Source of the DNA: Candidatus Methanoperedens nitratireducens
GTDB lineage: Archaea; Halobacteriota; Methanosarcinia; Methanosarcinales; Methanoperedenaceae
Reading direction: 5' to 3'
Length of the DNA stretch: 64,000 nt
Assembly (NCBI GenBank): GCA_020724545.1
Contig: DYGR01000005.1
Span: 1 to 64,000, forward strand
Made by a program: the position numbers and the translations under genes. Of the stretch, positions 1-9,612 are shown piece by piece. Under the pieces are notes generated by a model. That model was not told where the DNA came from. It saw only the letters and a list, made by a program, of their open reading frames with translations, and did not search any database. Positions within the stretch are counted from its first letter, which is position 1, and each line of letters starts with the position of its first letter.

Positions 1-456
1 TCCAGCACCACAGTTCCCATGTCTTTGTTGAATGCATATTCATCTCCCCATGAAACAGTATGCATCCATAGAATCATAAATGTTTCAATTGATATTGGTG
101 GAAGGTACACCATGCTCTTTCTTCCCCAGATAGATGAATTCAAATCAGGAGTCGCCTGGTACGGCTTCCCCTATTCTGGCGGACCTGCAAACCAGTCCAT
201 GCCTGCGGATATGATAGAGCAGCTTAAAGCACCACTGTTAATGATACACGGAACACATGACCAGCCAAGCCCGATCGCAGACATCTACCGCTATGCTACG
301 GCACTCAATGCTTCTGACAAGTACTTTGAGCTTAAGGTCTACCAGGGCCAGCCCCACGGGTTCATGATCGAAAATGGAGAGCTATCGGAGAGTTTCGCAG
401 CCAGGGATGCCTACAGAGAGATGGTGGCATTCTTTGACCGCACACTGAAAGAATAA
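1..456 (+). CDS. Dienelactone hydrolase family protein, C-terminal part (5' end outside window)
   Basis: The frame is open to the window edge, so the true start lies upstream or is lost; ATGs occur at 19 and 112. The C-terminal two thirds match the dienelactone hydrolase alpha/beta-hydrolase family: the GGRY turn, a VAWYGFPYSG strand, the acid residue in HGTHDQP and the histidine in GQPHGF. The family nucleophile is a Cys in GFCMGGR; here the aligned segment reads SIDIGGR, placing Asp where Cys is expected. The residues before it do not resemble the family. The gene may be a decaying copy or a divergent hydrolase. It is convergent with the ABC permease at 464, with 7 bp between their stops. 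Confidence 0.6.
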   Translation, partial: SSTTVPMSLLNAYSSPHETVCIHRIINVSIDIGGRYTMLFLPQIDEFKSGVAWYGFPYSGGPANQSMPADMIEQLKAPLLMIHGTHDQPSPIADIYRYATALNASDKYFELKVYQGQPHGFMIENGELSESFAARDAYREMVAFFDRTLKE

Positions 457-463
457 TATAACC

Positions 464-1708
464 TTACTCATATCTTAAGGCGTCAACAGGCTTTAATTTT
501 GATGCCTGATACGCAGGAATTATTCCTGCAAGTACTCCCACTGTAACCGATACAGATAATGCCATAATTATTGAGTTCAATGATACTATTGCGGTACCTC
601 TCATCAGAGGAATACCCCCCATAAGCGCAGGCATGAAGCCTGAAAGAATTGTTCCAAGGATTATGCCTAAGATCCCTCCAACAAGCCCGATAAATCCTGC
701 ATTGAACAGGAATATGAGCAAAATGTCATGGTTGCGTGCACCAATAGCTTTCATTATCCCTATCTCTTTAGTCTTTTCAAGGACAGAAGTGAACATGGTG
801 TTTGCTATCCCGACAGCGCCGACGATCAATGAAACTGCTGCAATCGCGACAAGAAATGCATTCAATGAACTTAGCGCTTCTGCTCTTGTTTGCTGGAATT
901 GCCTGCTTGAAGAAACCGAAAAATCCCTGTCCTTTGGAGTAACATGTCTTGCAGTCATAAGTTTACTCTCGATTTTCGTGATCACTTCATCCAACTGGTC
1001 TTCGTTCTTGATCTTAACAACAAAAGAGTCGTAGATACCGTTTTTCTTGTCTTCGATCACCTGGTATGCCATCTGGATAGGCATATAGATGTTCGTGCTC
1101 TGGTCATCCAGAATTCCCACAACTCTGAAAGCACTGCCTTCTATCGTGATCATCTTATTTATCCCGATTGGCTGATCAAAATAAGAGGATGCAAGCCTTC
1201 CTCCTATAACTATTACATTCTGATCAGCAGAATCAAGCATCCGACCATTTTTTATTTTATTTGTAGTAATTTGAGACCATACCCTCTGGTCAACACCTGT
1301 TAAAGATACTTTGCCTGTTTTGCCACGATAGGAAACTTCCACACTGCCTCTGATATTTGTATCGATCAGCGCGATATCTGGTATGCCCTTCAATGCCTGA
1401 AGATCACTCCTGCTCAATACTATTTCTTTATCTGTTGCCTGAACTCCACCTGAAAAACCTCCTTCGCCTCCGCCGCCTCTCATAGCAAACATGCCCGCAC
1501 CGCGGGAGAAACCTGGTGATATAGTCACAATATCGCCACCAAGACCGCTTAGCTGAGCGGTCATTGATTGCTGCATCCCTTCTCCCATCGATACAATGGC
1601 AATTACTGCAGCAACGCCTATAACTATGCCCAGTATAGTAAGCCAGCTTCTAAGTTTGCTGTGAAGCGCCATATTAAAAGCATGCATGAAACATTTTTCA
1701 AGCTTCAT
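464..1708 (-). CDS. ABC transporter permease, MacB/FtsX type
   Basis: A 414-residue permease of the MacB/FtsX family. It has an N-terminal transmembrane helix (about residues 20-42, LTILGIVIGVAAVIAIVS), a periplasmic-type MacB core domain over about residues 50-270, and three C-terminal helices (about 285-310, 330-360, 378-402) carrying the FtsX signature KTKEIGIMKAIGA. It is the third gene of a minus-strand operon: ATPase (3094), COG1361 surface protein (1727), then this permease 18 bp later. The system probably couples ATP hydrolysis to movement of a substrate in the outer envelope rather than through a channel. Substrate unknown. Confidence 0.9.
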   Translation of the reverse strand: MKLEKCFMHAFNMALHSKLRSWLTILGIVIGVAAVIAIVSMGEGMQQSMTAQLSGLGGDIVTISPGFSRGAGMFAMRGGGGEGGFSGGVQATDKEIVLSRSDLQALKGIPDIALIDTNIRGSVEVSYRGKTGKVSLTGVDQRVWSQITTNKIKNGRMLDSADQNVIVIGGRLASSYFDQPIGINKMITIEGSAFRVVGILDDQSTNIYMPIQMAYQVIEDKKNGIYDSFVVKIKNEDQLDEVITKIESKLMTARHVTPKDRDFSVSSSRQFQQTRAEALSSLNAFLVAIAAVSLIVGAVGIANTMFTSVLEKTKEIGIMKAIGARNHDILLIFLFNAGFIGLVGGILGIILGTILSGFMPALMGGIPLMRGTAIVSLNSIIMALSVSVTVGVLAGIIPAYQASKLKPVDALRYE

Positions 1709-1726
1709 TTTAACCCGCAGGAATTA

Positions 1727-3097
1727 TCATTTCTTATTGCTTCTGAAGAAATCCTCTATTTTGAAATCTGGATCAAGCAATTTGCGACTCCTGTACTTTC
1801 GATGGGCTATAACTCCCATAAGCACAGCTATTCCGAAGAAATACCATTTGTAAGTAGAGAATACACTTCCCTGTTGTACAGTTCCTCTTCGTCCCTGCAT
1901 AGCCATTTGCCCGTCAGCAGCCGCCATACTCTGAGGTCCAAGTTTGACTTCTTTCTCGACGATTTTTCTTTCTCCCATAGTATCGGTATAGGCGATTTGC
2001 ATTAGAACTGTTTCAGATGAGCTGTTCATAGTTCTTTGCACAGGACTTCCCTGGAGACTGGCATCGCTTCTGGCTGTTCTATTCTGGGAAGTCGTAGTGC
2101 TCGTTGATGACTGCAACCTGAAGCTTGCGATCGTGTAGTCCCCTTTGTTCAGGTTTCCTATTATGACTGAATTTGAGCCGCTCACTCTCCAGCTTCTCTG
2201 CTCGGGAATGATCACCGACACCGAATATGCAGGATTGCTTCCAACATTGGCAACACTAAAAGATGTCTCACTGCCTGTGCTTTCTGAGAAAGCGACATCA
2301 AAATCGGTTCCGCCGCCAACATACACTCCTGCAATTGTTGAAATCTTCTTCTCTTCCTTTGTTATGGAGTCATAATAGCTCAAATACAGGTTCAGTTTAT
2401 ATAATCCCTGTTGCGCATTGGTGTCTGCAATCACCTGATATTCCAGATCAGCGCTGTCGCCAACGTCAATATACTTAATGTACCTGGTATTGTCGCTTCC
2501 GACAGGAAGAATAATATTGTTACCATTCTCCCAGTTGAAAGTCAGATCTCGCAACGGTGCATTTCCGACGTTATTGATCGTGAACTTCAAGCTGCTCTGC
2601 TTTCCAGGAACAAGCGCTGTCTTATCAATATGGATCACTTCAGCACTTTGTTTGCTCTTAACATCAAGGGACAGACTTTTTTGAGTCGCAGCACTGCCAC
2701 CGCTCTCATAATACTTAACTTTGAGTTCGTAACTGCCTGCAGGGGCATCTCTGTCGACCCGCATCCTGTATTTTACTATCTTTATATTTTCATTGGATTG
2801 TCCCTTATAACCTTGAATTATTCCTATGCTCTGAGCGGCGCTTTCACCGGATACAAGCTCAAAAGGATACTCAGGCACAACTTCTATTATAAGATTGTTG
2901 ACAGTCATGCCGCCGATATTCTCGACACCTAAACGCACTTCTACAATATCTCCTGCTATCGCAGGATCAGGGTCATAGTTTACAACGCTTATTGATATCA
3001 CTGTAGCGTCCACTAGATTTCCCATTTCTGCATACACTGCAGGAACGTAAACCACCAGTACCATGACCATTAAAACCGTGAACATTGTTTTTTTCAT
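1727..3097 (-). CDS. COG1361-type surface protein with C-terminal membrane anchor
   Basis: A 456-residue secreted protein lying between the ATPase and permease of a MacB-type ABC system. Residues 1-23 form a signal peptide. Tandem immunoglobulin-like NEW3/CARDB-type domains follow, with typical phrases such as DPDPAIAGDIVEVRLGVENIG and LVPGKQSSLKFTINNVGNAPL. A helix near residues 418-437 (YFFGIAVLMGVIAH) anchors it, and a short basic cytoplasmic tail ends in RSNKK. Its ATG overlaps the ATPase stop by four bases (ATGA), indicating translational coupling. It is probably the extracytoplasmic partner of the transporter (inference). No PGF/PEF sorting tail is seen. Confidence 0.85.
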   Translation of the reverse strand: MKKTMFTVLMVMVLVVYVPAVYAEMGNLVDATVISISVVNYDPDPAIAGDIVEVRLGVENIGGMTVNNLIIEVVPEYPFELVSGESAAQSIGIIQGYKGQSNENIKIVKYRMRVDRDAPAGSYELKVKYYESGGSAATQKSLSLDVKSKQSAEVIHIDKTALVPGKQSSLKFTINNVGNAPLRDLTFNWENGNNIILPVGSDNTRYIKYIDVGDSADLEYQVIADTNAQQGLYKLNLYLSYYDSITKEEKKISTIAGVYVGGGTDFDVAFSESTGSETSFSVANVGSNPAYSVSVIIPEQRSWRVSGSNSVIIGNLNKGDYTIASFRLQSSTSTTTSQNRTARSDASLQGSPVQRTMNSSSETVLMQIAYTDTMGERKIVEKEVKLGPQSMAAADGQMAMQGRRGTVQQGSVFSTYKWYFFGIAVLMGVIAHRKYRSRKLLDPDFKIEDFFRSNKK

Positions 3098-3798
3098 TTC
3101 TTATTCACCTCATCATTTTCAGATATTCTCGTTATCTGCCCATCTTTCAGTTCAATTGTTGTGTGGGCATATTTCGCCAGATTAAGGTTATGAGTGACCA
3201 TTATGATCGTTTTCCCCTGCTCTTTCCATAATCTGTGAAGCATATTCAGAACTTCTATACCTGCAACACTGTCAAGGGCCCCTGTTGGCTCATCCGCGAG
3301 GATTATCTCAGGATCGCCTGCCAGGCTTCTTGCGATGGATACCCTCTGCTGCTGACCTCCAGAAAGCTGTGCTGGCCGATGATGCATCTTGTCACCCAAC
3401 CCTACTGATATCAGTATTTCTCTTGCTCTGTTTGCTGCTTCCCGATCATCATATTCCAGGAATTCCAGTGGAAGCACCACGTTCTCAAAAGCAGACATCG
3501 ACGGGATCAGGTTATATTGCTGGAAGATAAAACCGATAGTCTTACCTCTTAATGATGCCAGGTCTGATTCGTCCAATTTGCTGATGTCTTGCGATTTGAG
3601 GTAGATGCTGCCTCTGGAAGGGATGTCCAGGCAGCCTATCAGGTTCATCATTGTCGACTTGCCGCTTCCAGAAGCGCCTATGATAGCCACAAAGTCTCCT
3701 TTCTTTATTTCAACGCTTACTCCTCTCAGTGCCGGTACTTCCACTTCGCCCATCCTGTAGATTTTCCAGACATCGCGCATTTTCATCATGGTCTCCAT
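3094..3798 (-). CDS. ABC transporter ATP-binding protein, MacB/LolD type
   Basis: A 234-residue ATPase of the MacB/LolD class. Walker A is GASGSGKST (about residues 41-49), the ABC signature is LSGGQQQRVSIARSLAG, Walker B is IILADEPTGALD and the switch histidine lies in VTHN. It is the first gene of the operon with the COG1361 protein and the FtsX-like permease. Start choice among METMMKM is unsettled: a start at the second or third Met would also fit. The family powers export or envelope remodelling; the presence of a dedicated surface protein in the operon suggests a cell-surface role. Confidence 0.93.
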   Translation of the reverse strand: METMMKMRDVWKIYRMGEVEVPALRGVSVEIKKGDFVAIIGASGSGKSTMMNLIGCLDIPSRGSIYLKSQDISKLDESDLASLRGKTIGFIFQQYNLIPSMSAFENVVLPLEFLEYDDREAANRAREILISVGLGDKMHHRPAQLSGGQQQRVSIARSLAGDPEIILADEPTGALDSVAGIEVLNMLHRLWKEQGKTIIMVTHNLNLAKYAHTTIELKDGQITRISENDEVNKK

Positions 3799-3860
3799 CG
3801 CATCACCGATTTATCCTGTCTCTACTCATTTTTCTTTTTTTACAAATATCACAACAGGCA

Positions 3861-4652
3861 TTACATGGCATACTTCAGGACATCATCAATATTATCAACA
3901 TATTCGACGTTTATACCGACATTTGCCTCTATATACTGCCTGGCATCAATTATCTCTGGTACCTGCCTTGTTACAGTCAAACCGGCTCTATTTCTCGTCT
4001 CCTCTTTATACTGCACCAGTTTACTATTCTCCTTCGGCATAAGGAACAGGTTTTTCCCGCTCTCTTTTGCAGCCCTTGCTTTTTCGACAACTCCTCCAAT
4101 TGCGCCCACGTGACCATACTGGTCTATTGTGCCTGTCAATGTCACATCTTTTTTAAGTTCCTTCTTTTCAAGAGCTGATATTACAAGTAGCGTCATCAGG
4201 GCCCCAGCACTTGAGCCGTCCACCGAAGGAATCTCCTCCAGGGACTCTATACTGAAGATCACATCGCTGCCTGAAAGCTGTATACCGGTCTTATTCTGAG
4301 CCACATAGACCGCTGTATTTGCAGCATCCTGGAACATCGTACCCATGAGCGGTTTGGTCTGTACAAGTATCCTGCCCTCTCCGGGCCTTATTTCCACGGA
4401 GATGTTGATCATGCTGCCTTCCTCCACTACCTGCCGCCTCTCGATCCTCTGCATGACAGCAGGTGCCTGGAGTTCTGCGAATCCCTGCAGGCTTGTTGGA
4501 GTGCTGTTCAGACTACTCTCAATATCTGCCGCCTTCAGCCTGTAGATTTCAAGATTCTGAAGGGCATTCTGCTCTGGCTGGATTAGAGAAACCAGGTAAA
4601 TATTCCCTGAAATCGATAGGATGAGTAAAACTGCCAGAATCTTACTTCTCAT
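3861..4652 (-). CDS. Membrane-anchored Lon-like serine protease (S16, COG1750 type)
   Basis: A 263-residue protein with an N-terminal membrane helix or signal anchor (residues 5-24) and a C-terminal Lon proteolytic (S16) domain, but no AAA+ module. The catalytic Ser lies in VDGSSAGALM and the catalytic Lys in GGVVEKARAAKESGK, with the typical TGTIDQYGHVGAIGG segment between. Such stand-alone archaeal proteases are probably active on the outer face of the membrane; their substrates are not established. It sits upstream of the ABC operon in the same direction, 62 bp away, which may link it to turnover of exported proteins (inference). Confidence 0.85.
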   Translation of the reverse strand: MRSKILAVLLILSISGNIYLVSLIQPEQNALQNLEIYRLKAADIESSLNSTPTSLQGFAELQAPAVMQRIERRQVVEEGSMINISVEIRPGEGRILVQTKPLMGTMFQDAANTAVYVAQNKTGIQLSGSDVIFSIESLEEIPSVDGSSAGALMTLLVISALEKKELKKDVTLTGTIDQYGHVGAIGGVVEKARAAKESGKNLFLMPKENSKLVQYKEETRNRAGLTVTRQVPEIIDARQYIEANVGINVEYVDNIDDVLKYAM

Positions 4653-4702
4653 AGAAAACCCTGTTTATATTAAAATCGGATGTACGAATCCCATGTCGGG
4701 GA

Positions 4703-5293
4703 TCAAGTACTATCTTTCCTTATCATTATTCTAAGTTTCATTGGAGAGGTCATAAGGACTTTGTAATCCGTATCGTTCATTGTTAGAGTACCTGTTGATA
4801 GCATTTCGCCTTCATATTCTGATATTGATAGCGAGATGTGTCCTACTGTTGCTGGCGTAAAGCCCGTCTGGTCAGTCCCATGCGGGGGTAGCGTCAGTAC
4901 ATCTCCGGTAAGAGACTGGTCGTCATAGCCTGTTATGTTGAGGGCATATGCCTGGCCTGCAAACCTGAGATCCGCCCTGATTCTGGTTGTCATTTCCGCA
5001 TCGCTTATTTCTTTTACGATCTCATCCGGGCTTTTCTTCTGCCATAGCAGGGAACGGATAAAGCCTGGTGATGCGTCTCTCATCTTTATGGCATTCACAT
5101 GCAGGATGTGGTACTGATCTCCATCCAGCGCAAACCCGTGTCCCATGAATACAGGCTCAACAAATGGCCTAACATGTCCTCTTTCTTTACCAATGCCCAT
5201 ACCAAAGGGTTGAGCAAACACAGTTACCGCAGTAACTGCCGAAACAAGCATAACAGCAGCAAATAGTATTGCTGTTTTTGTGATTAGTTTCAT
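4703..5293 (-). CDS. Secreted protein of unknown function
   Basis: A 196-residue protein not matched to a named family. The start at 5293 is preferred over an in-frame GTG/ATG further upstream because AGGTGA lies six bases before it and because it begins a clean signal peptide (MKLITKTAILFAAVMLVSA, cleavage near VFAQ). The mature part has a few short aromatic and acidic motifs (HILHVNAIKMRD, DEIVKEISDAE), no cysteines and no further membrane helix, so it is probably released or loosely bound outside the cell. It lies between a Lon-like membrane protease and a membrane regulator, all in one direction. Confidence 0.65.
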   Translation of the reverse strand: MKLITKTAILFAAVMLVSAVTAVTVFAQPFGMGIGKERGHVRPFVEPVFMGHGFALDGDQYHILHVNAIKMRDASPGFIRSLLWQKKSPDEIVKEISDAEMTTRIRADLRFAGQAYALNITGYDDQSLTGDVLTLPPHGTDQTGFTPATVGHISLSISEYEGEMLSTGTLTMNDTDYKVLMTSPMKLRIMIRKDST

Positions 5294-5366
5294 TTTATTC
5301 ACCTGAATGCCCACCAGGACTGAACGATACTTAACTTCGACGCAGAACATTGATATGAAATAAGCT

Positions 5367-6272
5367 TTATTTCAGTTCATTTTCTGATAAAAACCATTCT
5401 GAAAGTTCGATAACGTTCGTTCTTCCATATTCATGCTTTTTTATTATGTTTTTCCTTTTTAAAGCGTTTATTATGCCTGTGAGCGAAGATTTTGGAATCC
5501 CTGTCTCGTACCGGATATCAGCCTGGGTTGCAGAGCCACCATTCCTTAACAGTAAGCCTATTATCGCTCGCTCTTTATCAGAGAGAGTATCTATGATCTT
5601 TTGCATCTCACCTGTGATACGGATTTCTTTTGTTTCAGGTATTACAGGTATTATCTCTGCTTCATGGTTCTGGAATTCTTTCTTCTCATGAATTGCTGTC
5701 CCTTTATGTATCCTGTATCTATAAAACGCAAAAGTAGCTCCAGCGATCGGCAAAATAATTAGTAATATGGAGATCACAGAGGTAAATAGATCTTTTGATT
5801 GGTCTGGTACATCGATTGGCAGTTTATAATTCACTCTGATCCATGGTGATATTACCCTGTATCCCTGTATTGATAAGGCAAGTGAGTCCTCCCTGACCTG
5901 GAACTGATAGTTGAGTTCAGGTTGTATCTCAAACCTCGTTATCTCAGAACCAGGTGGAAGATAGAGCGCTAAAGAGTAGTCTGAGTAGTAACCATCTAAA
6001 GAGAAGTTAAACGACCATGTATCTGCGCTCTTTGATGTCAGCATATCTGTAACAGCATAGAGCTGGTTAGTATTGTTATCAAAAGTGTATTTCATGCCAT
6101 TTAAGAAAGGCATGTAAGACAGGGATTCAGGTGTGGCATAGCCTGTCAGGAGTACTTTCCCTGAATTGTCTACATACCCATTAAGCAATATCTGCTCCTC
6201 GCTTATCGTCTCCTGTGCATGCGCTGAGGTTATCAGTATTATCAGCAGGAACAAGAATATTCGAACGTTCAT
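5367..6272 (-). CDS. Membrane-anchored winged-helix regulator
   Basis: A 301-residue protein with a signal peptide (residues 1-19, ending SAHA), an extracytoplasmic beta-rich domain (about 25-160), one transmembrane helix (about 168-187, SVISILLIILPIAGATFAFY) and a cytoplasmic C-terminal winged-helix domain (about 225-290; ERAIIGLLLRNGGSATQADI, then a recognition helix in GIPKSSLTGIINALKRK). This layout matches COG2512-type membrane transcription regulators common in methanogens. It could sense an envelope signal and act on the downstream surface-protein/protease genes, but no operator could be identified. Confidence 0.75.
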   Translation of the reverse strand: MNVRIFLFLLIILITSAHAQETISEEQILLNGYVDNSGKVLLTGYATPESLSYMPFLNGMKYTFDNNTNQLYAVTDMLTSKSADTWSFNFSLDGYYSDYSLALYLPPGSEITRFEIQPELNYQFQVREDSLALSIQGYRVISPWIRVNYKLPIDVPDQSKDLFTSVISILLIILPIAGATFAFYRYRIHKGTAIHEKKEFQNHEAEIIPVIPETKEIRITGEMQKIIDTLSDKERAIIGLLLRNGGSATQADIRYETGIPKSSLTGIINALKRKNIIKKHEYGRTNVIELSEWFLSENELK

Positions 6273-6336
6273 GCTAACGCACTATTATGGATACTTGATG
6301 TAAAAATGTTAGCTACTGAATATAGATTCGAAAATA

Positions 6337-6411
6337 TGGGGCCGCTGAGATTTGAACTCAGGTCTCATACACCCCAAGCATGAAGGATGGTCCAGGCTAC
6401 CCTACGGCCCC
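6337..6411 (-). tRNA. tRNA-Pro (GGG anticodon)
   Basis: A full cloverleaf folds on the minus strand over 75 bases: acceptor GGGGCCG/CGGCCCC with discriminator A, D arm GGGU/AUCC, anticodon stem CAUGC/GUAUG with loop UUGGGGU (anticodon GGG), and T arm CUGAG/CUCAG with loop UUCAAAU. No intron is seen and the CCA is not encoded. The GGG anticodon reads CCC/CCU proline codons. Confidence 0.93.
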
Positions 6412-6564
6412 TCGGGTGCATCTCTTAGTTATCCTGCCAGTACTTTATTCTTTCTAATCAATTCATGAACTCAATAGGTGTATTCTTCATATATACACTT
6501 CGTTGTTTGACGATGTATCATTCGTTAGTTTTATATGCACCTACACCATTATCCAACCATTAAC

Positions 6565-7350
6565 ATGACCGAAAATGCAGCTATAGCTCCAATATATATT
6601 CCGCCTGCTCCTGGTATGAATGTTGCTTATAAAGATCTCCGGCATAAACTTGCTGAGAAAATGGCAGGAGAAGTAACGCTTTCTGATAATCCCGGAGAGA
6701 CATTAAAAAAATGGCGCTCACTTTTTGAAATCTCCCAATCCGATCTTGCTTCTTTTCTGAAAGTCTCACCATCTGTGATCAGTGACTATGAGAGCGGCAG
6801 GAGAAAATCTCCCGGGATTTTCATCGTGAGTAAGATCGTGGATGCCATCCTGGATATGGATATTGCGCGGGGAGGAGTAAAAATCCGCTCATATGAGGAC
6901 ATACTGCGGGGGGATTTCAGTGCCGATGCCATTTATGATATCCATGAGTACCTCTCGCCCATTTCAGTTGAAGAGCTAACAAAACTGATCAAAGGAGAGG
7001 TGGTATACAGCCCGGGCAGTGAATACATAAAACCATTATATGGCTATACTGTAATCGACAGTCTGAAAGCTATTCTCCAGCTCTCTTATAATGAGTTCCA
7101 GAAATTGTACGGATGGAGTTCTGAGAGAGCCATGGTCTTCACACGGGTCTCAACAGGTCGATCTCCTATGGTAGCGCTCAGAGTGACCAACTTAAAACCA
7201 GCTTTAATCGTGCTTCATGGGCTTCCAGCATCCAGTATAGACCCGATAGCAGCTAAAATCGCTGAGATAGAGCACATGCCGCTTATTACTTCTGTTATGC
7301 CTATAGCCGATATAGTTAGCGAACTACAGTCACACGATATAAGACATTAA
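6565..7350 (+). CDS. XRE-type helix-turn-helix regulator (COG1709)
   Basis: A 261-residue predicted regulator. A Cro/XRE helix-turn-helix covers about residues 45-85 (LKKWRSLFEISQSDLASFLK, then SPSVISDYESGRRKSPG). The C-terminal half has a conserved ligand-binding-like region ending in a LITSVMPIAD segment. An ATG at 6535 is in frame, but it falls within the likely TATA element (TTTTATATG, 6529-6537). Transcription would start near 6560, so the ATG at 6565 with a very short leader is preferred. Its position just before the HMG-CoA synthase operon is widespread in Euryarchaeota; control of lipid precursor synthesis is a reasonable inference. Confidence 0.8.
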   Translation: MTENAAIAPIYIPPAPGMNVAYKDLRHKLAEKMAGEVTLSDNPGETLKKWRSLFEISQSDLASFLKVSPSVISDYESGRRKSPGIFIVSKIVDAILDMDIARGGVKIRSYEDILRGDFSADAIYDIHEYLSPISVEELTKLIKGEVVYSPGSEYIKPLYGYTVIDSLKAILQLSYNEFQKLYGWSSERAMVFTRVSTGRSPMVALRVTNLKPALIVLHGLPASSIDPIAAKIAEIEHMPLITSVMPIADIVSELQSHDIRH

Positions 7351-7390
7351 TATTTTTTAAAATATCCCTAAATTAAAACAGAGGTTAAAA

Positions 7391-8431
7391 ATGAATGTTG
7401 GAATTGTTTCATACGGTGCATATATCCCCTGCTATAGAATCAAGATTGAAGAGATAGCTAAGGTATGGGGTGATAATGCAAGTAATATTATTGATGGGCT
7501 GATGATTTATGAAAAATCTGTGCCCGATATGGATGAGGATACTATTACAATAGCAGTAGAGGCTGCACGCAATGCAATAAATCGTGGTGGCGTGAATCCT
7601 GAGCGGATCGAGGCTGTATTCACAGGTTCAGAGAGCCACCCCTACGCTGTCAAGCCCACAAGTACAGTTGTGGCTGAAGCTATTGGGGCCACCCCGAATC
7701 TCACGGCTGCTGATTTTGAGTTTGCCTGCAAGGCAGGGACTGCTGCTGTCCAGGCATGTATCGGATTGGCTGAATCTGGCATGATCGATCTTGGACTGGC
7801 AATAGGTTCCGATGTCTCGCAGGGGGCACCTGGTGATGCCCTTGAGTACACAGCCGCAGCAGGCGGGGTTGCATTCATCATAGGAAAAGAAAAAACTGTA
7901 GCAAAGATCGAATCAACATATTCGTTCACCACAGATACGCCCGACTTCTGGAGAAGGGAGGGAATGCCCTATCCTGAACACGGCGGACGATTTACAGGTG
8001 AGCCGGGTTATTTTAAGCATGTGACCTCTGCAGCCTGCGGCCTTATGGATAGAATGGGTACAAAACCTTCTGATTATAAATATGCTATATTCCATCAGCC
8101 AAACGGTAAATTTCCGATCCGGGCTGCAAAGATGCTTGGTTTCTCAACTGAACAGATCAAACCCGGTCTTGTAGTTTCCCGTCTCGGGAATACATATTCA
8201 GGCTCCTGCATGATGGGATTAGCCGCAACTCTTGATATTGCCAGACCCGGAGACAGGATATTCATGACTGCTTTTGGTTCTGGTGCAGGAAGTGATGCTT
8301 TCAGTATACGTGTGACCGATAGAATAGATGAGATCCGCAATGGCGCCCCCAGTGTTGAAGAACTGCTGGCTAACCCGATATATATCAATTACGCAACCTA
8401 TGCGAAGCATAAAGGTAAGATTAAGTTATGA
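7391..8431 (+). CDS. Hydroxymethylglutaryl-CoA synthase, archaeal type
   Basis: A 346-residue enzyme that condenses acetoacetyl-CoA with acetyl-CoA to HMG-CoA, the entry to the archaeal mevalonate pathway. The acylated active-site Cys lies in [13 protein letters not shown] (about residue 111). A catalytic His lies in [11 protein letters not shown] and the conserved GNTYSGS motif follows. GAGGT precedes the ATG. It is first of a three-gene run: thiolase starts 9 bp after its stop and DUF35 follows. In a characterised methanogen the three proteins form one complex that hands acetoacetyl-CoA directly from thiolase to synthase; the same order here implies the same arrangement. Confidence 0.96.
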   Translation: MNVGIVSYGAYIPCYRIKIEEIAKVWGDNASNIIDGLMIYEKSVPDMDEDTITIAVEAARNAINRGGVNPERIEAVFTGSESHPYAVKPTSTVVAEAIGATPNLTAADFEFACKAGTAAVQACIGLAESGMIDLGLAIGSDVSQGAPGDALEYTAAAGGVAFIIGKEKTVAKIESTYSFTTDTPDFWRREGMPYPEHGGRFTGEPGYFKHVTSAACGLMDRMGTKPSDYKYAIFHQPNGKFPIRAAKMLGFSTEQIKPGLVVSRLGNTYSGSCMMGLAATLDIARPGDRIFMTAFGSGAGSDAFSIRVTDRIDEIRNGAPSVEELLANPIYINYATYAKHKGKIKL

Positions 8432-8440
8432 GGTGATATC

Positions 8441-9610
8441 ATGAGGGATGTTGCGATCGTCGGTGTGGGATGCACGGAATTTGGCGAATTATGGGATAGA
8501 TCATTCAGGGAACTTTTTGTTGAGGCAGGGATAAATGCTATTGAGGATGCAAATATCCAGGGAGGAAAGATCGATGCGCTTTATGTCGGAAACATGAGCG
8601 GTGGCCGCTTTATAGAACAGGAGCATCTTGGCGCTCTGATTGCTGACTATGCCGGGTTAGCAAGTCTTAATATACCCTCAACGCGTGTTGAGGCTGCCTG
8701 TGCCTCAGGCGGGCTGGCACTGCGACAGGGGATTATCGCCGTTGCATCAGGTTATCATGATATCGTAATAGCAGGCGGAGCTGAAAAAATGACTGATGTT
8801 GATATTCAAACAACAACAGACGCTCTGGCATCCGCAGCCGATAGAGAATGGGAGGGTGTGATGGGGGCCACGTTCCCCGGTCTTTATGCAATGATTGCCA
8901 GGCTTCACATGCATAAATACGCCACAACTCAGGAACAGCTTGCTTGCGTCGCAGTTAAGAACCACCATAATGGGACAATGAACCCAAAAGCACAGTTCCA
9001 GAATGAGATATCTATAGAGGCAGTTCTGAATTCGATCATGGTAGCAGATCCTCTTCACATCTATGACTGCTCGCCCATTACAGATGGTGCCTCTGCTGTT
9101 GTCATTGCACCTGCCGAGATTGCACGAAAATATACGGATACGCCCATATACGTGAAGGCATCAGCACAGGCAAGCGGAACACTTGCTCTTCATGACAGGC
9201 TGGATATAACCACACTTGATGCGACTGTGGCTGCAGCAAGCAGGGCATACAGGATGGCAAAGGTTACACCAGATGATATCGATTTTGCTGAAGTGCATGA
9301 TTGTTTCACTATCGCTGAGATATGCGCTATTGAAGACCTTGGCTTTGTGAGGAAGGGAGAAGGCGGGCCAGCCTCTCTGTCAGGCATAACTGCCATAGGA
9401 GGAAAGATACCCATAAACCCATCAGGTGGACTAAAAGCATGCGGCCATCCGGTCGGTGCGACAGGAGTAAAGCAGGCTGTTGAAGTAACGCTGCAGCTTC
9501 GCGGTGAGACAGGAAGACGCCAGATAGATGGTGCAGAGATCGGCCTTACCCACAATGTTGGAGGCTCAGGCGGCACTGCTGTTGTCCATATATTTTCAAG
9601 GGAGAGATAA
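8441..9610 (+). CDS. Acetoacetyl-CoA thiolase (acetyl-CoA C-acetyltransferase), archaeal
   Basis: A 389-residue thiolase that makes acetoacetyl-CoA from two acetyl-CoA. The nucleophilic Cys is in [11 protein letters not shown] (about residue 87), the conserved His region is in FAEVHDCFT, and the C-terminal motif [17 protein letters not shown] holds the second catalytic Cys/His pair. A strong GAGGTGAT lies before the ATG. It sits between HMG-CoA synthase and the DUF35 scaffold protein with intergenic distances of 9 and 2 bp, so all three are probably co-translated. The length is normal for the archaeal family. Confidence 0.96.
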   Translation: MRDVAIVGVGCTEFGELWDRSFRELFVEAGINAIEDANIQGGKIDALYVGNMSGGRFIEQEHLGALIADYAGLASLNIPSTRVEAACASGGLALRQGIIAVASGYHDIVIAGGAEKMTDVDIQTTTDALASAADREWEGVMGATFPGLYAMIARLHMHKYATTQEQLACVAVKNHHNGTMNPKAQFQNEISIEAVLNSIMVADPLHIYDCSPITDGASAVVIAPAEIARKYTDTPIYVKASAQASGTLALHDRLDITTLDATVAAASRAYRMAKVTPDDIDFAEVHDCFTIAEICAIEDLGFVRKGEGGPASLSGITAIGGKIPINPSGGLKACGHPVGATGVKQAVEVTLQLRGETGRRQIDGAEIGLTHNVGGSGGTAVVHIFSRER

Positions 9611-9612
9611 AA

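Noticed and set aside
633-1303. Plus-strand frames opposite the ABC permease
   Set aside because: They lie fully within a well-supported permease gene, have no family motifs and no ribosome-binding sites.
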